Source of the DNA: Mariprofundaceae bacterium
Lineage (GTDB): Bacteria > Pseudomonadota > Zetaproteobacteria > Mariprofundales > Mariprofundaceae
DNA length: 12,579 nt
Direction: 5' to 3'
NCBI GenBank assembly: GCA_027035825.1
Contig: JALVTX010000026.1
Location: 1-12,579 of the forward strand
Shown: positions 5,161 through 12,579 of the stretch, piece after piece
Layout: each line of letters begins with the position of its first letter
How positions within the stretch are numbered: position 1 is the first letter of the stretch
Position numbers and translations under genes: made by a program
Notes under the pieces: generated by a model
What the model was told of the DNA's origin: nothing
Database searches by the model: none
The model's input: the letters and a program-made list of their open reading frames with translations, nothing else

Positions 5161-7836
5161 CGAGAACCAGTCACGCCCATGGCCGATGTCCACGACCAGC
5201 GGCACGGACAGCCGCGCCGCCGATTCCATCTCCTCGCGCATGAGGCGGGCCACGTCATCCGCCGCCGCCTCGGGGCATTCGACCACCAGCTCGTCATGCA
5301 CCTGCAGGATCAGCCGCGCCTCCTCGCAAACCCCGGGCAGGCGCTCGTGCAAGCGGATCATCGCCACCTTGATGATGTCCGCCGCCGAGCCCTGCAAGGG
5401 CGCGTTGATGGCCGTGCGCTCGGCATAGGCCCGGCGCATGCCGTTGCGGGCGGCGATGTCCGGCAGCGGCACGCGATGGCCCATAAGCGTCTCGACAAAG
5501 CCCTTCTCGCGGGCGGCGGCCAACGTCTCGTCCAGGAAGGCGCGCACGCGCGGATACTGCGCGAAATAAGCCTCGATGAAGGCGCGCGCCTCGCCGCGAT
5601 CCACGCCCAACTGCCTGGCCAGCCCGTAGGCGCTCATGCCGTAAAGGATGCCGAAGTTGATGATCTTCGCCCGCCGGCGCATCTCCGGCGTCACCTCGGC
5701 AAGCGGCACGCCGTTCACCAGCGCAGCGGTGTGGGCATGGATGTCCTCGCCCGCGGCAAAGGCGGAAACGAGCGCCGGGTCGCCCGAGAAATGCGCCATC
5801 AGCCGCAACTCGATCTGGGAATAGTCGGCCGAGACCAGCGTGCAGCCTTCCTCGGCGATGAACATCTTGCGGATTTCCCGTCCCTCGGGACTGCGGATGG
5901 GGATATTCTGGAGATTGGGGTCGGATGACGACAACCGCCCGGTGGTCGTCACCGCCTGGTTGTAGGAGGTGTGCACGCGGCCCGTTTGCGGGTGAATCAG
6001 GCGGGGCAACGCATCGGTGTAGGTGGACTTCAGCTTGGCCAGCTGCCGCGCCTCCAGAATCAGGCGCGGAACCTCGTGAACATCGGCCAGCTTTTCCAGC
6101 ACCTCCTGTCCGGTCGCCCACTGGCCGGATTTCGTGCGCTTGCCGCCGGGCAGCCCCAGCTTCTCGAACAGCACCACCCCCAGCTGGCGTGGCGAATGGA
6201 TGTTGAATTCTTCGCCCGCGGCTTCGTGAATGCGAGCCGTGAGCGCCTCGATGCGCTCGCCGAAACGGGCCGAGAGCCGCATGAGCCCCGCCGCATCCAG
6301 CCGCACGCCGGCCCACTCCATCGCCGCCAGCACGCGCGACAGCGGCAACTCGATCTCGTCGTGGCGACGCGCCCGCTCGTCCAGCCGCCGCCGCAGTTCG
6401 TGCGTCAGTTGCAAGGCCACGCAGGCATCCTCGGCGGCGTAGGGCGCGGCCTTCTCCACCGGCACGTCGGCGAAGTTCACCTGCTTCGCCCCCTTGCCGG
6501 CCACATCCGCGTAGGCGATGCACCGCCGGCCCAGGTAGCGCAGCGCCACCGCATCCATGTTCGCGGCCTGCCCGGGCTCGTCCACGTAGGCCAGCAGCAT
6601 CGAATCGTCGCGCACGCCTGCCAGGCGCACGTCGGCGCGCCAGAACACCTGCTCGTCGTATTTCAGGTTGTGACCACACTTGGCCGCCGCCTCGTCCTCC
6701 AGCCACGGCTTCAGCGCCGCCAGCGCCTGTTCCGGCGTGAGTTGCGGGGAGGCCTCGCGATGCCCCACCGGCACATACCAGCCCTCGTCCTCGCGCACGG
6801 CCAGCGCCAGGCCCACGATCTCCGCGTCATGGCAGGCCAGCGAGGTCGTTTCCAGGTCCACGGCGGCCAGTTCCGCTTCCCGAAGCCGCGCCACCACCTC
6901 CTCCAGTTCCCCCGCGTCCGTCACCATCCGCCAGCGGATGCCGTCCGCATCGTCATCCGCGCCGTCCTCCCCTTGCGCCGGGGCCGGGTCGGAGAACTCG
7001 TCCAGCAGGCGACGAAACTCCAGCCGACCGAACAGCTCGGCCAGCCGCGCGCGGTCGGGCTCGCGCACCGCCAGATCGTCCAGGGCCACGCCCACCGGCG
7101 CATCCTCGTCCAGCGTCACCAGCCGCCAGGACAGGCGCGCGTCCCCCGCGTGCGCCAGCAGGTTCTCGCGCCGTTTCTTCTGCGGAATCTCGTCCGCGTG
7201 CGCGAGCACGTTCTCCAGCCCTCCCCATTGCGCGATGAGGGCCGCCGCCGTCTTGGGCCCGATACCCGGCACGCCCGGGATGTTGTCGGACGCATCGCCG
7301 GTCAGGGCCAGCAAATCGCGCACCCGCTCCGGCGGCACGCCCCAGCGCTCCCGCACGGCCTCGGCATCGAAGCGGACGCCCTTCATCGTGTCCAGCATCG
7401 TCACGCGCGGGCTGACCAGCTGCATCAAGTCCTTGTCGGTGGACACGATGGTCACGTCCCAGCCGCGCGCTTCGGCGCGTCGCGCCAGCGTGGCGATCAC
7501 GTCGTCGGCCTCGTGGTTCTCGGGCTGGATCAGCGGCAGCCGGAAGGCCCGGGTAATCTCGAACACCAGCGGCCACTGCGCCGCCAGCTCCTCCGGCATG
7601 GGCGGCCGGTGCGCCTTGTAGTCGGCGTAGAGCTCGTTGCGGAACGTGCCGTCCGGCGGGTCGAAGGCCACGGCCACGTGCGTGGGACGCAGCTCCTTGA
7701 GCACGCTGCGCAGCATCTGCACATAGCCGTAGATGGCGTTGGTCGGCTCGCCCTTCGAGTTGCTCAGGTGGCGAATGGCATGAAAGGCGCGGAACACATA
7801 GTTCGGCCCGTCAATCAGCGCCAGATGCGGCCTCAC
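5146..7836 (-). CDS. polA: DNA polymerase I with 5' nuclease and proofreading domains
   Basis: An 896-residue family A polymerase, near the usual 900-930. Residues 1-290 are the 5'-nuclease: LIDG (Asp9), EADD (109-112), STDKD (Asp134, Asp136), and GDASDNIPGVPGIGPKTA (Asp181, Asp184). The 3'-5' exonuclease keeps its metal ligands: Asp327 and Glu329 in VDLET, Asp394 in NLKYD, Tyr466 and Asp470 in YAAED, so proofreading looks intact. The polymerase motifs are complete: A with Asp671 in SADYSQIELR, B from Arg720 through Lys724 and Phe728 to Tyr732, and C with QVHDE (848-849). It fills gaps in repair and removes Okazaki primers. The GTG at 7836 was chosen because it places the conserved LIDGPNYVFRAFHA at residue 7, as usual; it overlaps the prmC stop as GTGA, implying translational coupling. 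The upstream ATG at 7947 lies well inside prmC and would add atypical residues. Confidence 0.95.
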   Translation of the reverse strand: MRPHLALIDGPNYVFRAFHAIRHLSNSKGEPTNAIYGYVQMLRSVLKELRPTHVAVAFDPPDGTFRNELYADYKAHRPPMPEELAAQWPLVFEITRAFRLPLIQPENHEADDVIATLARRAEARGWDVTIVSTDKDLMQLVSPRVTMLDTMKGVRFDAEAVRERWGVPPERVRDLLALTGDASDNIPGVPGIGPKTAAALIAQWGGLENVLAHADEIPQKKRRENLLAHAGDARLSWRLVTLDEDAPVGVALDDLAVREPDRARLAELFGRLEFRRLLDEFSDPAPAQGEDGADDDADGIRWRMVTDAGELEEVVARLREAELAAVDLETTSLACHDAEIVGLALAVREDEGWYVPVGHREASPQLTPEQALAALKPWLEDEAAAKCGHNLKYDEQVFWRADVRLAGVRDDSMLLAYVDEPGQAANMDAVALRYLGRRCIAYADVAGKGAKQVNFADVPVEKAAPYAAEDACVALQLTHELRRRLDERARRHDEIELPLSRVLAAMEWAGVRLDAAGLMRLSARFGERIEALTARIHEAAGEEFNIHSPRQLGVVLFEKLGLPGGKRTKSGQWATGQEVLEKLADVHEVPRLILEARQLAKLKSTYTDALPRLIHPQTGRVHTSYNQAVTTTGRLSSSDPNLQNIPIRSPEGREIRKMFIAEEGCTLVSADYSQIELRLMAHFSGDPALVSAFAAGEDIHAHTAALVNGVPLAEVTPEMRRRAKIINFGILYGMSAYGLARQLGVDRGEARAFIEAYFAQYPRVRAFLDETLAAAREKGFVETLMGHRVPLPDIAARNGMRRAYAERTAINAPLQGSAADIIKVAMIRLHERLPGVCEEARLILQVHDELVVECPEAAADDVARLMREEMESAARLSVPLVVDIGHGRDWFSAHPL

Positions 7837-8687
7837 GCGGCTGGCCCCGATCCGACGAGCCGGTACACCCCGGCCCGCAACCGGCCGGCAAGATCGCGGA
7901 TTTCGCGTTCCAAGCACAGTCCGGAACCGTTCCCGGGCAGGCCGCACAGGCCGGTTTCCACCACCAGCGCGCCGCCGGGGCGCAGCCAGTGCGCCGCCTC
8001 GTCCACCAACATGCGCAGAAAGCTCAACCCATCCGCGCCGTCGGTCAACGCCGCCACGGGCTCATGGGCCAGCTCCGGCGCCAGCGCCGCCATCTCGTCC
8101 GCGGCCACGTAGGGCGGATTGGAAACGATGGCGTCGAACGGCCCGTCCGAGGCATCCAGCGCCGCCAGCATGTCGCCCTGGCGGAACGCCACCCGCCCGT
8201 CCACGCCATGCCGCCGCGCATTGCGCCGGGCCACCTCCAGCGCCGCATCGGATACGTCCGTGGCCGTCACGCAAGCCTCGGGATATTCGCAAGCCAGCGT
8301 CACCGCGATGCAGCCGCTGCCCGTGCCAATGTCACAGAAATTCCAGGCCCCGTCCTGGTCCGGAAACGCCTCCAGCACGGCCTCGATCAGATGCTCCGTC
8401 TCCGGCCGGGGCACGAGCACGTCCTTCGTCACCGCAAACGGACGCGACCAGAACTCCTTCTCGCCCAGGATGTAGGCCAGCGGCTCGCGCGCCGCGCGGC
8501 GCTTCACCCACGCATCCCAGCGTCTGGCAATGTCTTCCGGCAACGGCGCATCGTCGTGCGCCATCAGCCAGGCCCGCGAGCGATCCGCAAGCCTGGCCAT
8601 CATCGCCTGCGCCTCCAGCATCGGCGCATCGCAGCCCGCAGCGCGCAGCCGGGCCGCCGCCAGCCGCAGCGCCTCGCCGATGGTCAC
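7833..8687 (-). CDS. prmC: Peptide chain release factor N5-glutamine methyltransferase
   Basis: A 284-residue protein. PrmC methylates the glutamine of the GGQ motif of release factors with S-adenosylmethionine, which speeds peptide release. Visible signatures: an N-terminal helical domain ending in GEKEFWSRPF (75-84) and VPRPETE (92-98); the SAM-binding loop DIGTGSGCIA (119-128); the acidic strand end ATDVS (142-146); and the catalytic NPPY (190-193). The later strand reads LVVETGLCGLPGNGSG, lacking the usual E-x-G-x-x-Q form, a small deviation that should not touch catalysis. It starts with GTG at 8687, four bases inside the end of prfA, and its stop overlaps the polA start. The substrate RF1 is thus encoded immediately upstream, as in many Proteobacteria. 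Confidence 0.93.
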   Translation of the reverse strand: MTIGEALRLAAARLRAAGCDAPMLEAQAMMARLADRSRAWLMAHDDAPLPEDIARRWDAWVKRRAAREPLAYILGEKEFWSRPFAVTKDVLVPRPETEHLIEAVLEAFPDQDGAWNFCDIGTGSGCIAVTLACEYPEACVTATDVSDAALEVARRNARRHGVDGRVAFRQGDMLAALDASDGPFDAIVSNPPYVAADEMAALAPELAHEPVAALTDGADGLSFLRMLVDEAAHWLRPGGALVVETGLCGLPGNGSGLCLEREIRDLAGRLRAGVYRLVGSGPAA

Positions 8688-9757
8688 GCCTCGCCTTGGG
8701 CCAGCAGCTCCGCCTGGTGGTGGGCGATGAGCGCGTCCACCAGCTCGTCCATGTCGCCGTTCAATATCTGCTCCAGCTTGTAGAGGGTGAGATTGATGCG
8801 GTGGTCGGTGACCCGGCCCTGCGGGAAGTTGTAGGTGCGGATGCGCTCCGAGCGGTCGCCGCTGCCCACCATGCCGCGGCGCGCCTCGGCGCGCTCGTCG
8901 TGCGCGGCTTGCCGGGCGGCGTCGTACAGCCGCGCGGCCAGCACCTTCATGGCCTTGGCCTTGTTCTTGTGCTGGCTCTTCTCGTCCTGGCAGGTGACGA
9001 CGATGCCGGTGGGCAGATGGGTGATGCGCACGGCCGAATCGGTGGTGTTCACGCTCTGCCCGCCGGGGCCGGAGGAGCGGAAGACGTCGATGCGCAAGTC
9101 CTCCGGGCGGATGTCCACGTCCACTTCCTCGGCCTCCGGCAGCACCGCCACGGTGCAGGCGCTGGTGTGGATGCGGCCGCCGGCCTCGGTTTCCGGCACC
9201 CGCTGCACGCGATGCACGCCGGACTCGAACTTGAAGCGGGAATAGGCGCCGGCGCCCGAAATCTGCGCCACGATCTCCTTGTAGCCGCCGATGCCGGTCT
9301 CGTTGGCCGAGAGCACCTCCACCCGCCAGCCCTTGCTTTCGGCGTAACGGCTATACATCCGGAACAGGTCGGCCGCGAACAGCGCCGCCTCGTCGCCGCC
9401 CGTGCCGGCGCGAATCTCCAGAATCACGTTGCGGGCATCGTTCGGGTCCCTGGGCAGGAGCAAGAGCCGCAAGCGCTCGCGCAAGGCCTTCTCCTCCGCC
9501 TCCAGCTGCCGGATGTCATCCGCGGCCATCTGGCGCAACTCGGCGTCGGCTCCCTCGTCCTCAAGCATCTCGCGGCACTCCGCGATCTGCCGCCGCACGT
9601 CCTTCAATCGTTCGGCGACCTCGGCCACCGGTTCAAGCTCGGCGTATTCCCGCGACAGCTTTGCGAACCGGTTGGCATCCCCGGCCAGCTCGGGATCGGC
9701 CAGGCGAGCGGTCAGTTCCTGTTTGCGACGAAGAATCTCGTCAAGTCTTTCGTTCAT
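8684..9757 (-). CDS. prfA: Peptide chain release factor 1
   Basis: A 357-residue class I release factor, the usual length. The codon-recognition tripeptide is PET (188-190), in the context RVPETEAGGRIHTSACTVAVLPE. A PxT motif marks RF1, which reads UAA and UAG; RF2 would have SPF. The catalytic GGQ is at 232-234 in SSGPGGQSVNTTDSAVR and is the target of the PrmC encoded next. The N-terminal coiled-coil helices (1-100) and GTGGDEAALFAADLFRMY (118-135) are typical. No frameshift is present. The ATG at 9757 lies 17 bases inside hemA, with TGGAG four bases before it, and the stop overlaps the prmC start. All three genes of this cluster therefore share one message. Confidence 0.96.
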   Translation of the reverse strand: MNERLDEILRRKQELTARLADPELAGDANRFAKLSREYAELEPVAEVAERLKDVRRQIAECREMLEDEGADAELRQMAADDIRQLEAEEKALRERLRLLLLPRDPNDARNVILEIRAGTGGDEAALFAADLFRMYSRYAESKGWRVEVLSANETGIGGYKEIVAQISGAGAYSRFKFESGVHRVQRVPETEAGGRIHTSACTVAVLPEAEEVDVDIRPEDLRIDVFRSSGPGGQSVNTTDSAVRITHLPTGIVVTCQDEKSQHKNKAKAMKVLAARLYDAARQAAHDERAEARRGMVGSGDRSERIRTYNFPQGRVTDHRINLTLYKLEQILNGDMDELVDALIAHHQAELLAQGEA

Positions 9758-11045
9758 TGGACTCCAGCGAGCGGCGGGACGCCGTCTCGTCCAGATCGAA
9801 CAGCACCTGCGCCGCGCCCATGAACAAATCGCCTTCCATGTCCTCGGGCAATTTCTTCAAGGCCTTCAGCGTGGGATGCATGAAACGCTTCATCAGCGCG
9901 CGGCTGAACCGCTCCACCGCCTCGCGCTGCGTCTCGTCCAGCTGGTTCAGGTAGCGCGCCTTGGCCAGTTCCTCGCGGCGCAACTGCTCCATCTTTTCCT
10001 GGATCTGGCGGATCAGCGGCACCGACTCCAGCGACTTCAGCCAGGCCAGAAACTCGGCAACGTCCTCCTCCAGCAGCGCCCGCGCCTCGGCGGCCGCCCG
10101 CTCTCGGTGTTCCAGGTTGCCCTGCACCACCTGCTGGAGATCATCCACGTCGTAGAGATAGACGCCGTCCATCTCGTCAATGCGCGGGTCGATGTCGCGC
10201 GGCACGGCGATGTCCACGAGGAACATCGGGCGTTGCCCGCGCTTCTCCATCGCGCCGGCCACCTGATCGGGCAGCAGCACGTAGGTGCTGGCCGCGGTGC
10301 TGGAAATCACGATGTCCGCCGCATCCAGGTATTCATCCAGCTGGTCCAGCGTCAGCGCATGACCGTCGAACTCGGCCGCCAGCCGCCGCGCCCGCTCCAG
10401 CGTCCGGTTGGCCACGAGGATATCGCCCACGCCGTTGCCCTTCAGATGCCGGGCCGCCAGTTCCGCCATCTCGCCGGCGCCGACCAGCATCACGCGCTTG
10501 CCCGTCAGGTCGCCGAAGATGCGCCGCGCCAGTTCGACCGCGCAGGAACTGATGTTCACCGCCTGCCGGCCGATGTCCGTCTCGGTGCGGGCGCGCTTGG
10601 CGGCGGCGAACGTGGCCTGGAACAGCCGGTGCAGCACGTGGCCGGCCGTGCCGGCGGCCAGCGCCCGGTCATAGGCGGACTTGACCTGGCCCAGGATCTG
10701 CGGCTCGCCCAGCACCAGCGAATCCAGCCCCGTGGCCACGGCGAACAGATGCCGCACCGCATTCTCCGATGCGTGCGAATACAGGTGCTCGGCCACGGCC
10801 TCCAGCGGCAGTTCCGAGACCTCGGCGAACCAATCGTGCACCAGCGCGATGGCGGCGTCCGGATCGTGCGTGACCAGCGTGAACTCGACGCGATTGCAGG
10901 TGGAAAGCAGCGCCGCCTCGCGCACCGGCGGCGCCTCCAGCATCCGCTTCAACAGCGGCGCGATCTCGGCCTCGGGCACTGCCGCGCGCTCGCGCAGCTC
11001 CACCGGCGCTGTCTTGTGATTGAGGCCCACGTGCACGATCCGCAT
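9741..11045 (-). CDS. hemA: Glutamyl-tRNA reductase
   Basis: A 434-residue enzyme that reduces glutamyl-tRNA with NADPH to glutamate-1-semialdehyde, the first committed step of tetrapyrrole synthesis by the C5 pathway. The catalytic cysteine is Cys50 in LLSTCNRVEF; NHKTAPVELRE (9-19) and GLDSLVLGEPQILGQVKSAY (106-125) are family signatures, and His99 matches the conserved active-site histidine. The NADPH-binding Rossmann loop VGAGEMAE is at 188-195. The C-terminal helical part (about 310-434) is the dimerisation domain. The ATG at 11045 has a weak AGGG about nine bases upstream. It begins 18 bases after the small unknown gene, and its end overlaps prfA. Presence of HemA means the organism makes ALA from tRNA-bound glutamate and not from glycine. 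Confidence 0.95.
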   Translation of the reverse strand: MRIVHVGLNHKTAPVELRERAAVPEAEIAPLLKRMLEAPPVREAALLSTCNRVEFTLVTHDPDAAIALVHDWFAEVSELPLEAVAEHLYSHASENAVRHLFAVATGLDSLVLGEPQILGQVKSAYDRALAAGTAGHVLHRLFQATFAAAKRARTETDIGRQAVNISSCAVELARRIFGDLTGKRVMLVGAGEMAELAARHLKGNGVGDILVANRTLERARRLAAEFDGHALTLDQLDEYLDAADIVISSTAASTYVLLPDQVAGAMEKRGQRPMFLVDIAVPRDIDPRIDEMDGVYLYDVDDLQQVVQGNLEHRERAAAEARALLEEDVAEFLAWLKSLESVPLIRQIQEKMEQLRREELAKARYLNQLDETQREAVERFSRALMKRFMHPTLKALKKLPEDMEGDLFMGAAQVLFDLDETASRRSLESNERKT

Positions 11046-11063
11046 GGGAGCGAACCCTATTCC

Positions 11064-11480
11064 TTATTCCGCATGGGGCATAGTCCCGTTCCCCATCCGC
11101 GCATCCCTGTCCGCATGTGCCGCCGTGCCATCCTCCCGCAATACCAGCGGCAACTCGCGACCACCTCCGTCCAGCAACGCTGCCTCCAACCGCCCGGCCT
11201 CGCCCAGCCGGATGACCACCAGCGGCAGCCCCGCCAGTTCCGGAGCCTCGCCGCACGCCCGCTGGCGCAACGCCCGCGCGCCCTCATCCCCCTCGGCACC
11301 AACATAAACCGCCTGTGCGCCTCGTGGCGGCGCGCCCGCATCATCCAGCGGCACGGCCGCATTCAACACCCCTTCACCGCCCATCAGCACGCCGTGCGCC
11401 AGCGCGCCCCGGCGGATGGCGTCGCCGAGCATGGCCTGGATGGCGTGACGGGAGATTTCCAGGGGACGGGATTCAACCAT
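11064..11480 (-). CDS. Unrecognised 138-residue protein, first gene of the hemA operon
   Basis: No family is certain. The ATG at 11480 is preceded by AGGG seven bases upstream and gives a sensible N-terminus, MVESRPLEISRHAIQAMLGD. The frame remains open to an ATG at 11549, but that would place the start beyond the operon's only promoter space. The protein has no signal peptide or membrane helix and ends in a polar tail (115-138). The order strand PLEIS, helix 11-25, strand HGVLMGG (29-35), PLDDAG (44-49) and two late strands LPLVVIRL (85-92) and ELPLVLRE (109-116) faintly recalls the JAB/Mov34 fold. The JAMM metal motif (HxH, distant Asp) is absent, so it would not be an active peptidase of that type. 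Its place 18 bases before hemA suggests co-expression. Treat as hypothetical. Confidence 0.6.
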   Translation of the reverse strand: MVESRPLEISRHAIQAMLGDAIRRGALAHGVLMGGEGVLNAAVPLDDAGAPPRGAQAVYVGAEGDEGARALRQRACGEAPELAGLPLVVIRLGEAGRLEAALLDGGGRELPLVLREDGTAAHADRDARMGNGTMPHAE

Positions 11481-11498
11481 GCCGGAACCCTGAAAACG

Positions 11499-11528
11499 AA
11501 TGTGACGCAGGTCAATGTTGGTGACATT
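11499..11528. promoter_or_regulatory. Imperfect inverted repeat in the divergent promoter region
   Basis: AATGTGAC (11499-11506) and GTGACATT (11521-11528) are inverted copies with one mismatch in eight bases and a 14-base gap. They lie between the operon starting at 11480 and the M23 peptidase gene, where a regulator could act on both. On its own the match is weak and could be chance. No convincing promoter for the minus-strand operon could be read in 11481-11600. Confidence 0.2.
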
Positions 11529-11542
11529 CCTCACCTCTAAGC

Positions 11543-11572
11543 TTGACACCCTTTTGGCCGATACAGTAGGAA
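11543..11572 (+). promoter_or_regulatory. Candidate sigma-70 promoter of the M23 peptidase gene
   Basis: A perfect TTGACA at 11543-11548 is followed after 18 bases by TAGGAA (11567-11572, three of six to TATAAT). The predicted start near 11579 leaves a leader of about 22 bases containing the GGGAGG before the TTG at 11602. That fits, and it places the two upstream in-frame ATGs (11572, 11584) at or next to the transcription start. Confidence 0.45.
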
Positions 11573-11585
11573 TGCACTATGAGAT

Positions 11586-11591
11586 GGGAGG
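11586..11591 (+). promoter_or_regulatory. Ribosome-binding site favouring a TTG start at 11602
   Basis: GGGAGG lies ten bases before TTG at 11602. Upstream in-frame ATGs at 11515, 11572 and 11584 have no comparable site. Other plus-strand genes of the window (212, 2387) use the same GGGAGG. Confidence 0.55.
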
Positions 11592-11601
11592 TTTTCGCCC
11601 T

Positions 11602-12546
11602 TTGAAACCACATTGGAAACCGTTTTCGCTGATGCTGGTGCCCGAACAGGGGCGGATGCGCGCCTGGCGCGTGACGCCCCGCGCATTGGGGTGCGCCGGG
11701 CTTGCGCTGCTTGCGCTGGTGGGCGCCGGAATCTGGGGCGGCTGGACACTGTGGCACAAGGCCCGCACGGGCGAGCGCATCGCTTCCCTGCAGGCGCAAC
11801 TGGCCATGGCGCAGGCGCGCGAGCAGGCGCGCGTTCGCGCGCTTCGAGCCCGGCTGGAGGCCAGCCGCAAGCAACTCGCGGTCTATGCCCGCGACATCGG
11901 CGCCATGCAGGCGCGGCTGGCGCGGTTGGATGCGCTCGGCTCGCAGCTGGTGGAAACCGCCTCGCTGGATCCCGCCGAGTTCAACTTCGGGCTGGCGCCC
12001 GCCATCGGCGGCCCAAGACAGCCGGCCATCCCGGTTCCGGCCGCGGGCATCGCCGACTCGATCGAACAGCTGGATGCGCAGCTGACGCGCATGGATGCCC
12101 AGCTTTCCGCCATCGACTACCTGCTGGAGCAGCAGCGCTCGGTGCAGGCCGCGCGCCCGCACGCCTGGCCCACCGAGGGGGGATGGATCAGTTCCCGCTA
12201 TGGCCCGCGCATTGATCCCTTCAATGGCGGGCGCGAGATGCATCGCGGCGTGGACATCGCCAACCGTTACGGCGCGCCAGTGCTGGCCGCCAGCCATGGC
12301 ATCGTCACCTTCGCCGGCAAGATGAAAGGCTTCGGCTACATGATCGACATCGACCACGGCTACGGCTACGTGACCCGCTATGGCCACATGTCCAGCCTGG
12401 CGGTCAAGGTGGGCGACGAGGTGAAGGACGGCCAGATGATCGGCCGCATCGGCTCACGCGGGCGCTCCACCGGCCCGCACCTGCATTTCGAGGTGCACCG
12501 CTACGGCAAGGCGCTGAACCCGATGCCGTTCCTTCCCAAGGGCTAA
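11602..12546 (+). CDS. Membrane-anchored M23 metallopeptidase (LytM domain)
   Basis: A 314-residue protein when started at TTG 11602, giving a mature-looking start KPHWKPFSLMLVPE. One membrane helix (about 28-50) anchors it in the inner membrane with the rest in the periplasm. Residues 55-115 and 152-182 are predicted coiled coil, rich in Ala, Gln, Arg and Leu. The C-terminal M23/LytM domain (185-312) has a full zinc set: His214 and Asp218 in HRGVD, His262 in YGHMS, and HLH at 293-295. An active endopeptidase cutting peptide cross-links of peptidoglycan is therefore likely; some coiled-coil LytM proteins are instead activators, but those have lost these residues. The start is uncertain: ATG codons at 11572 and 11584 are alternatives and only lengthen the cytoplasmic tail. 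It is divergent from the hemA operon. The 33 bases after the stop hold no recognisable element. Confidence 0.87.
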   Translation: MKPHWKPFSLMLVPEQGRMRAWRVTPRALGCAGLALLALVGAGIWGGWTLWHKARTGERIASLQAQLAMAQAREQARVRALRARLEASRKQLAVYARDIGAMQARLARLDALGSQLVETASLDPAEFNFGLAPAIGGPRQPAIPVPAAGIADSIEQLDAQLTRMDAQLSAIDYLLEQQRSVQAARPHAWPTEGGWISSRYGPRIDPFNGGREMHRGVDIANRYGAPVLAASHGIVTFAGKMKGFGYMIDIDHGYGYVTRYGHMSSLAVKVGDEVKDGQMIGRIGSRGRSTGPHLHFEVHRYGKALNPMPFLPKG

Positions 12547-12579
12547 GGCATCTCTGAACAACCCGCCATAGGCCGCGTT

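Noticed and set aside
7837..7947. A longer polA starting at ATG 7947
   Set aside because: The extra 37 residues are Arg/Pro-rich, lie within prmC, and do not match the usual PolA N-terminus, which begins a few residues before LIDG.
5971..8112. A 713-codon open frame on the plus strand, antisense to polA and prmC
   Set aside because: Composition is typical of an antisense frame in GC-rich DNA, and polA and prmC on the other strand have complete catalytic motifs.
11064..11480. JAMM metalloprotease assignment for the small protein before hemA
   Set aside because: The HxH and distal aspartate that define the JAMM site are missing; only a vague strand order remains.
9402..11540. A 712-codon open frame on the plus strand, antisense to hemA and prfA
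   Set aside because: Same kind of shadow: His-, Gln- and Arg-rich with no domain, opposite two unmistakable genes.

Overview
The window is GC-rich and densely coded, with no mobile element, tRNA, rRNA or CRISPR. The gene content points to a Gram-negative proteobacterium. There is a FadL-type outer-membrane channel, a lipoprotein with a lipobox, a membrane-anchored M23 peptidase, and the hemA-prfA-prmC order known from Beta- and Gammaproteobacteria. I cannot name the genus from sequence alone.

Layout. Left part, plus strand: a possible promoter at the window edge and a 5' leader of about 175 bases with several complementary segments (36-211) precede a two-gene unit. That unit encodes a VolA/Pla-1-type lipase lipoprotein (212-2374) and a FadL-family fatty-acid channel (2387-3649), and it ends in a strong intrinsic terminator (3670-3705). 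A separate cytosolic thioredoxin-fold protein follows (3759-4313). Centre and right, minus strand, in transcription order from 11480 down to 4329: an unrecognised 138-residue protein, hemA, prfA, prmC, polA, and a membrane-anchored DUF2726/zinc-ribbon protein. hemA/prfA overlap by 17 bases, and prfA/prmC and prmC/polA each overlap by four bases (GTGA), so these genes look translationally coupled. Far right, plus strand and divergent from that operon: an M23 metallopeptidase (start chosen at 11602) behind a TTGACA box.

How the genes work together. The lipase and FadL genes form a plausible surface lipid-scavenging pair: the lipase releases fatty acids outside the cell and the channel imports them. 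The long minus-strand operon joins the first committed step of tetrapyrrole synthesis (HemA), translation termination (RF1 and its glutamine methyltransferase PrmC) and DNA repair/replication (PolA). polA coupled directly behind prmC is not the arrangement I know from the standard hemA-prfA-prmC cluster.

The most interesting non-coding signal is the leader of the lipase/fadL unit. It contains a perfect 9-bp inverted repeat, a nested hairpin with a CUUG tetraloop, and a segment complementary to the Shine-Dalgarno region that overlaps one arm of the first hairpin. This would allow two mutually exclusive folds. It is a hypothesis from base pairing only. All protein assignments rest on motifs read by eye, with no database search.
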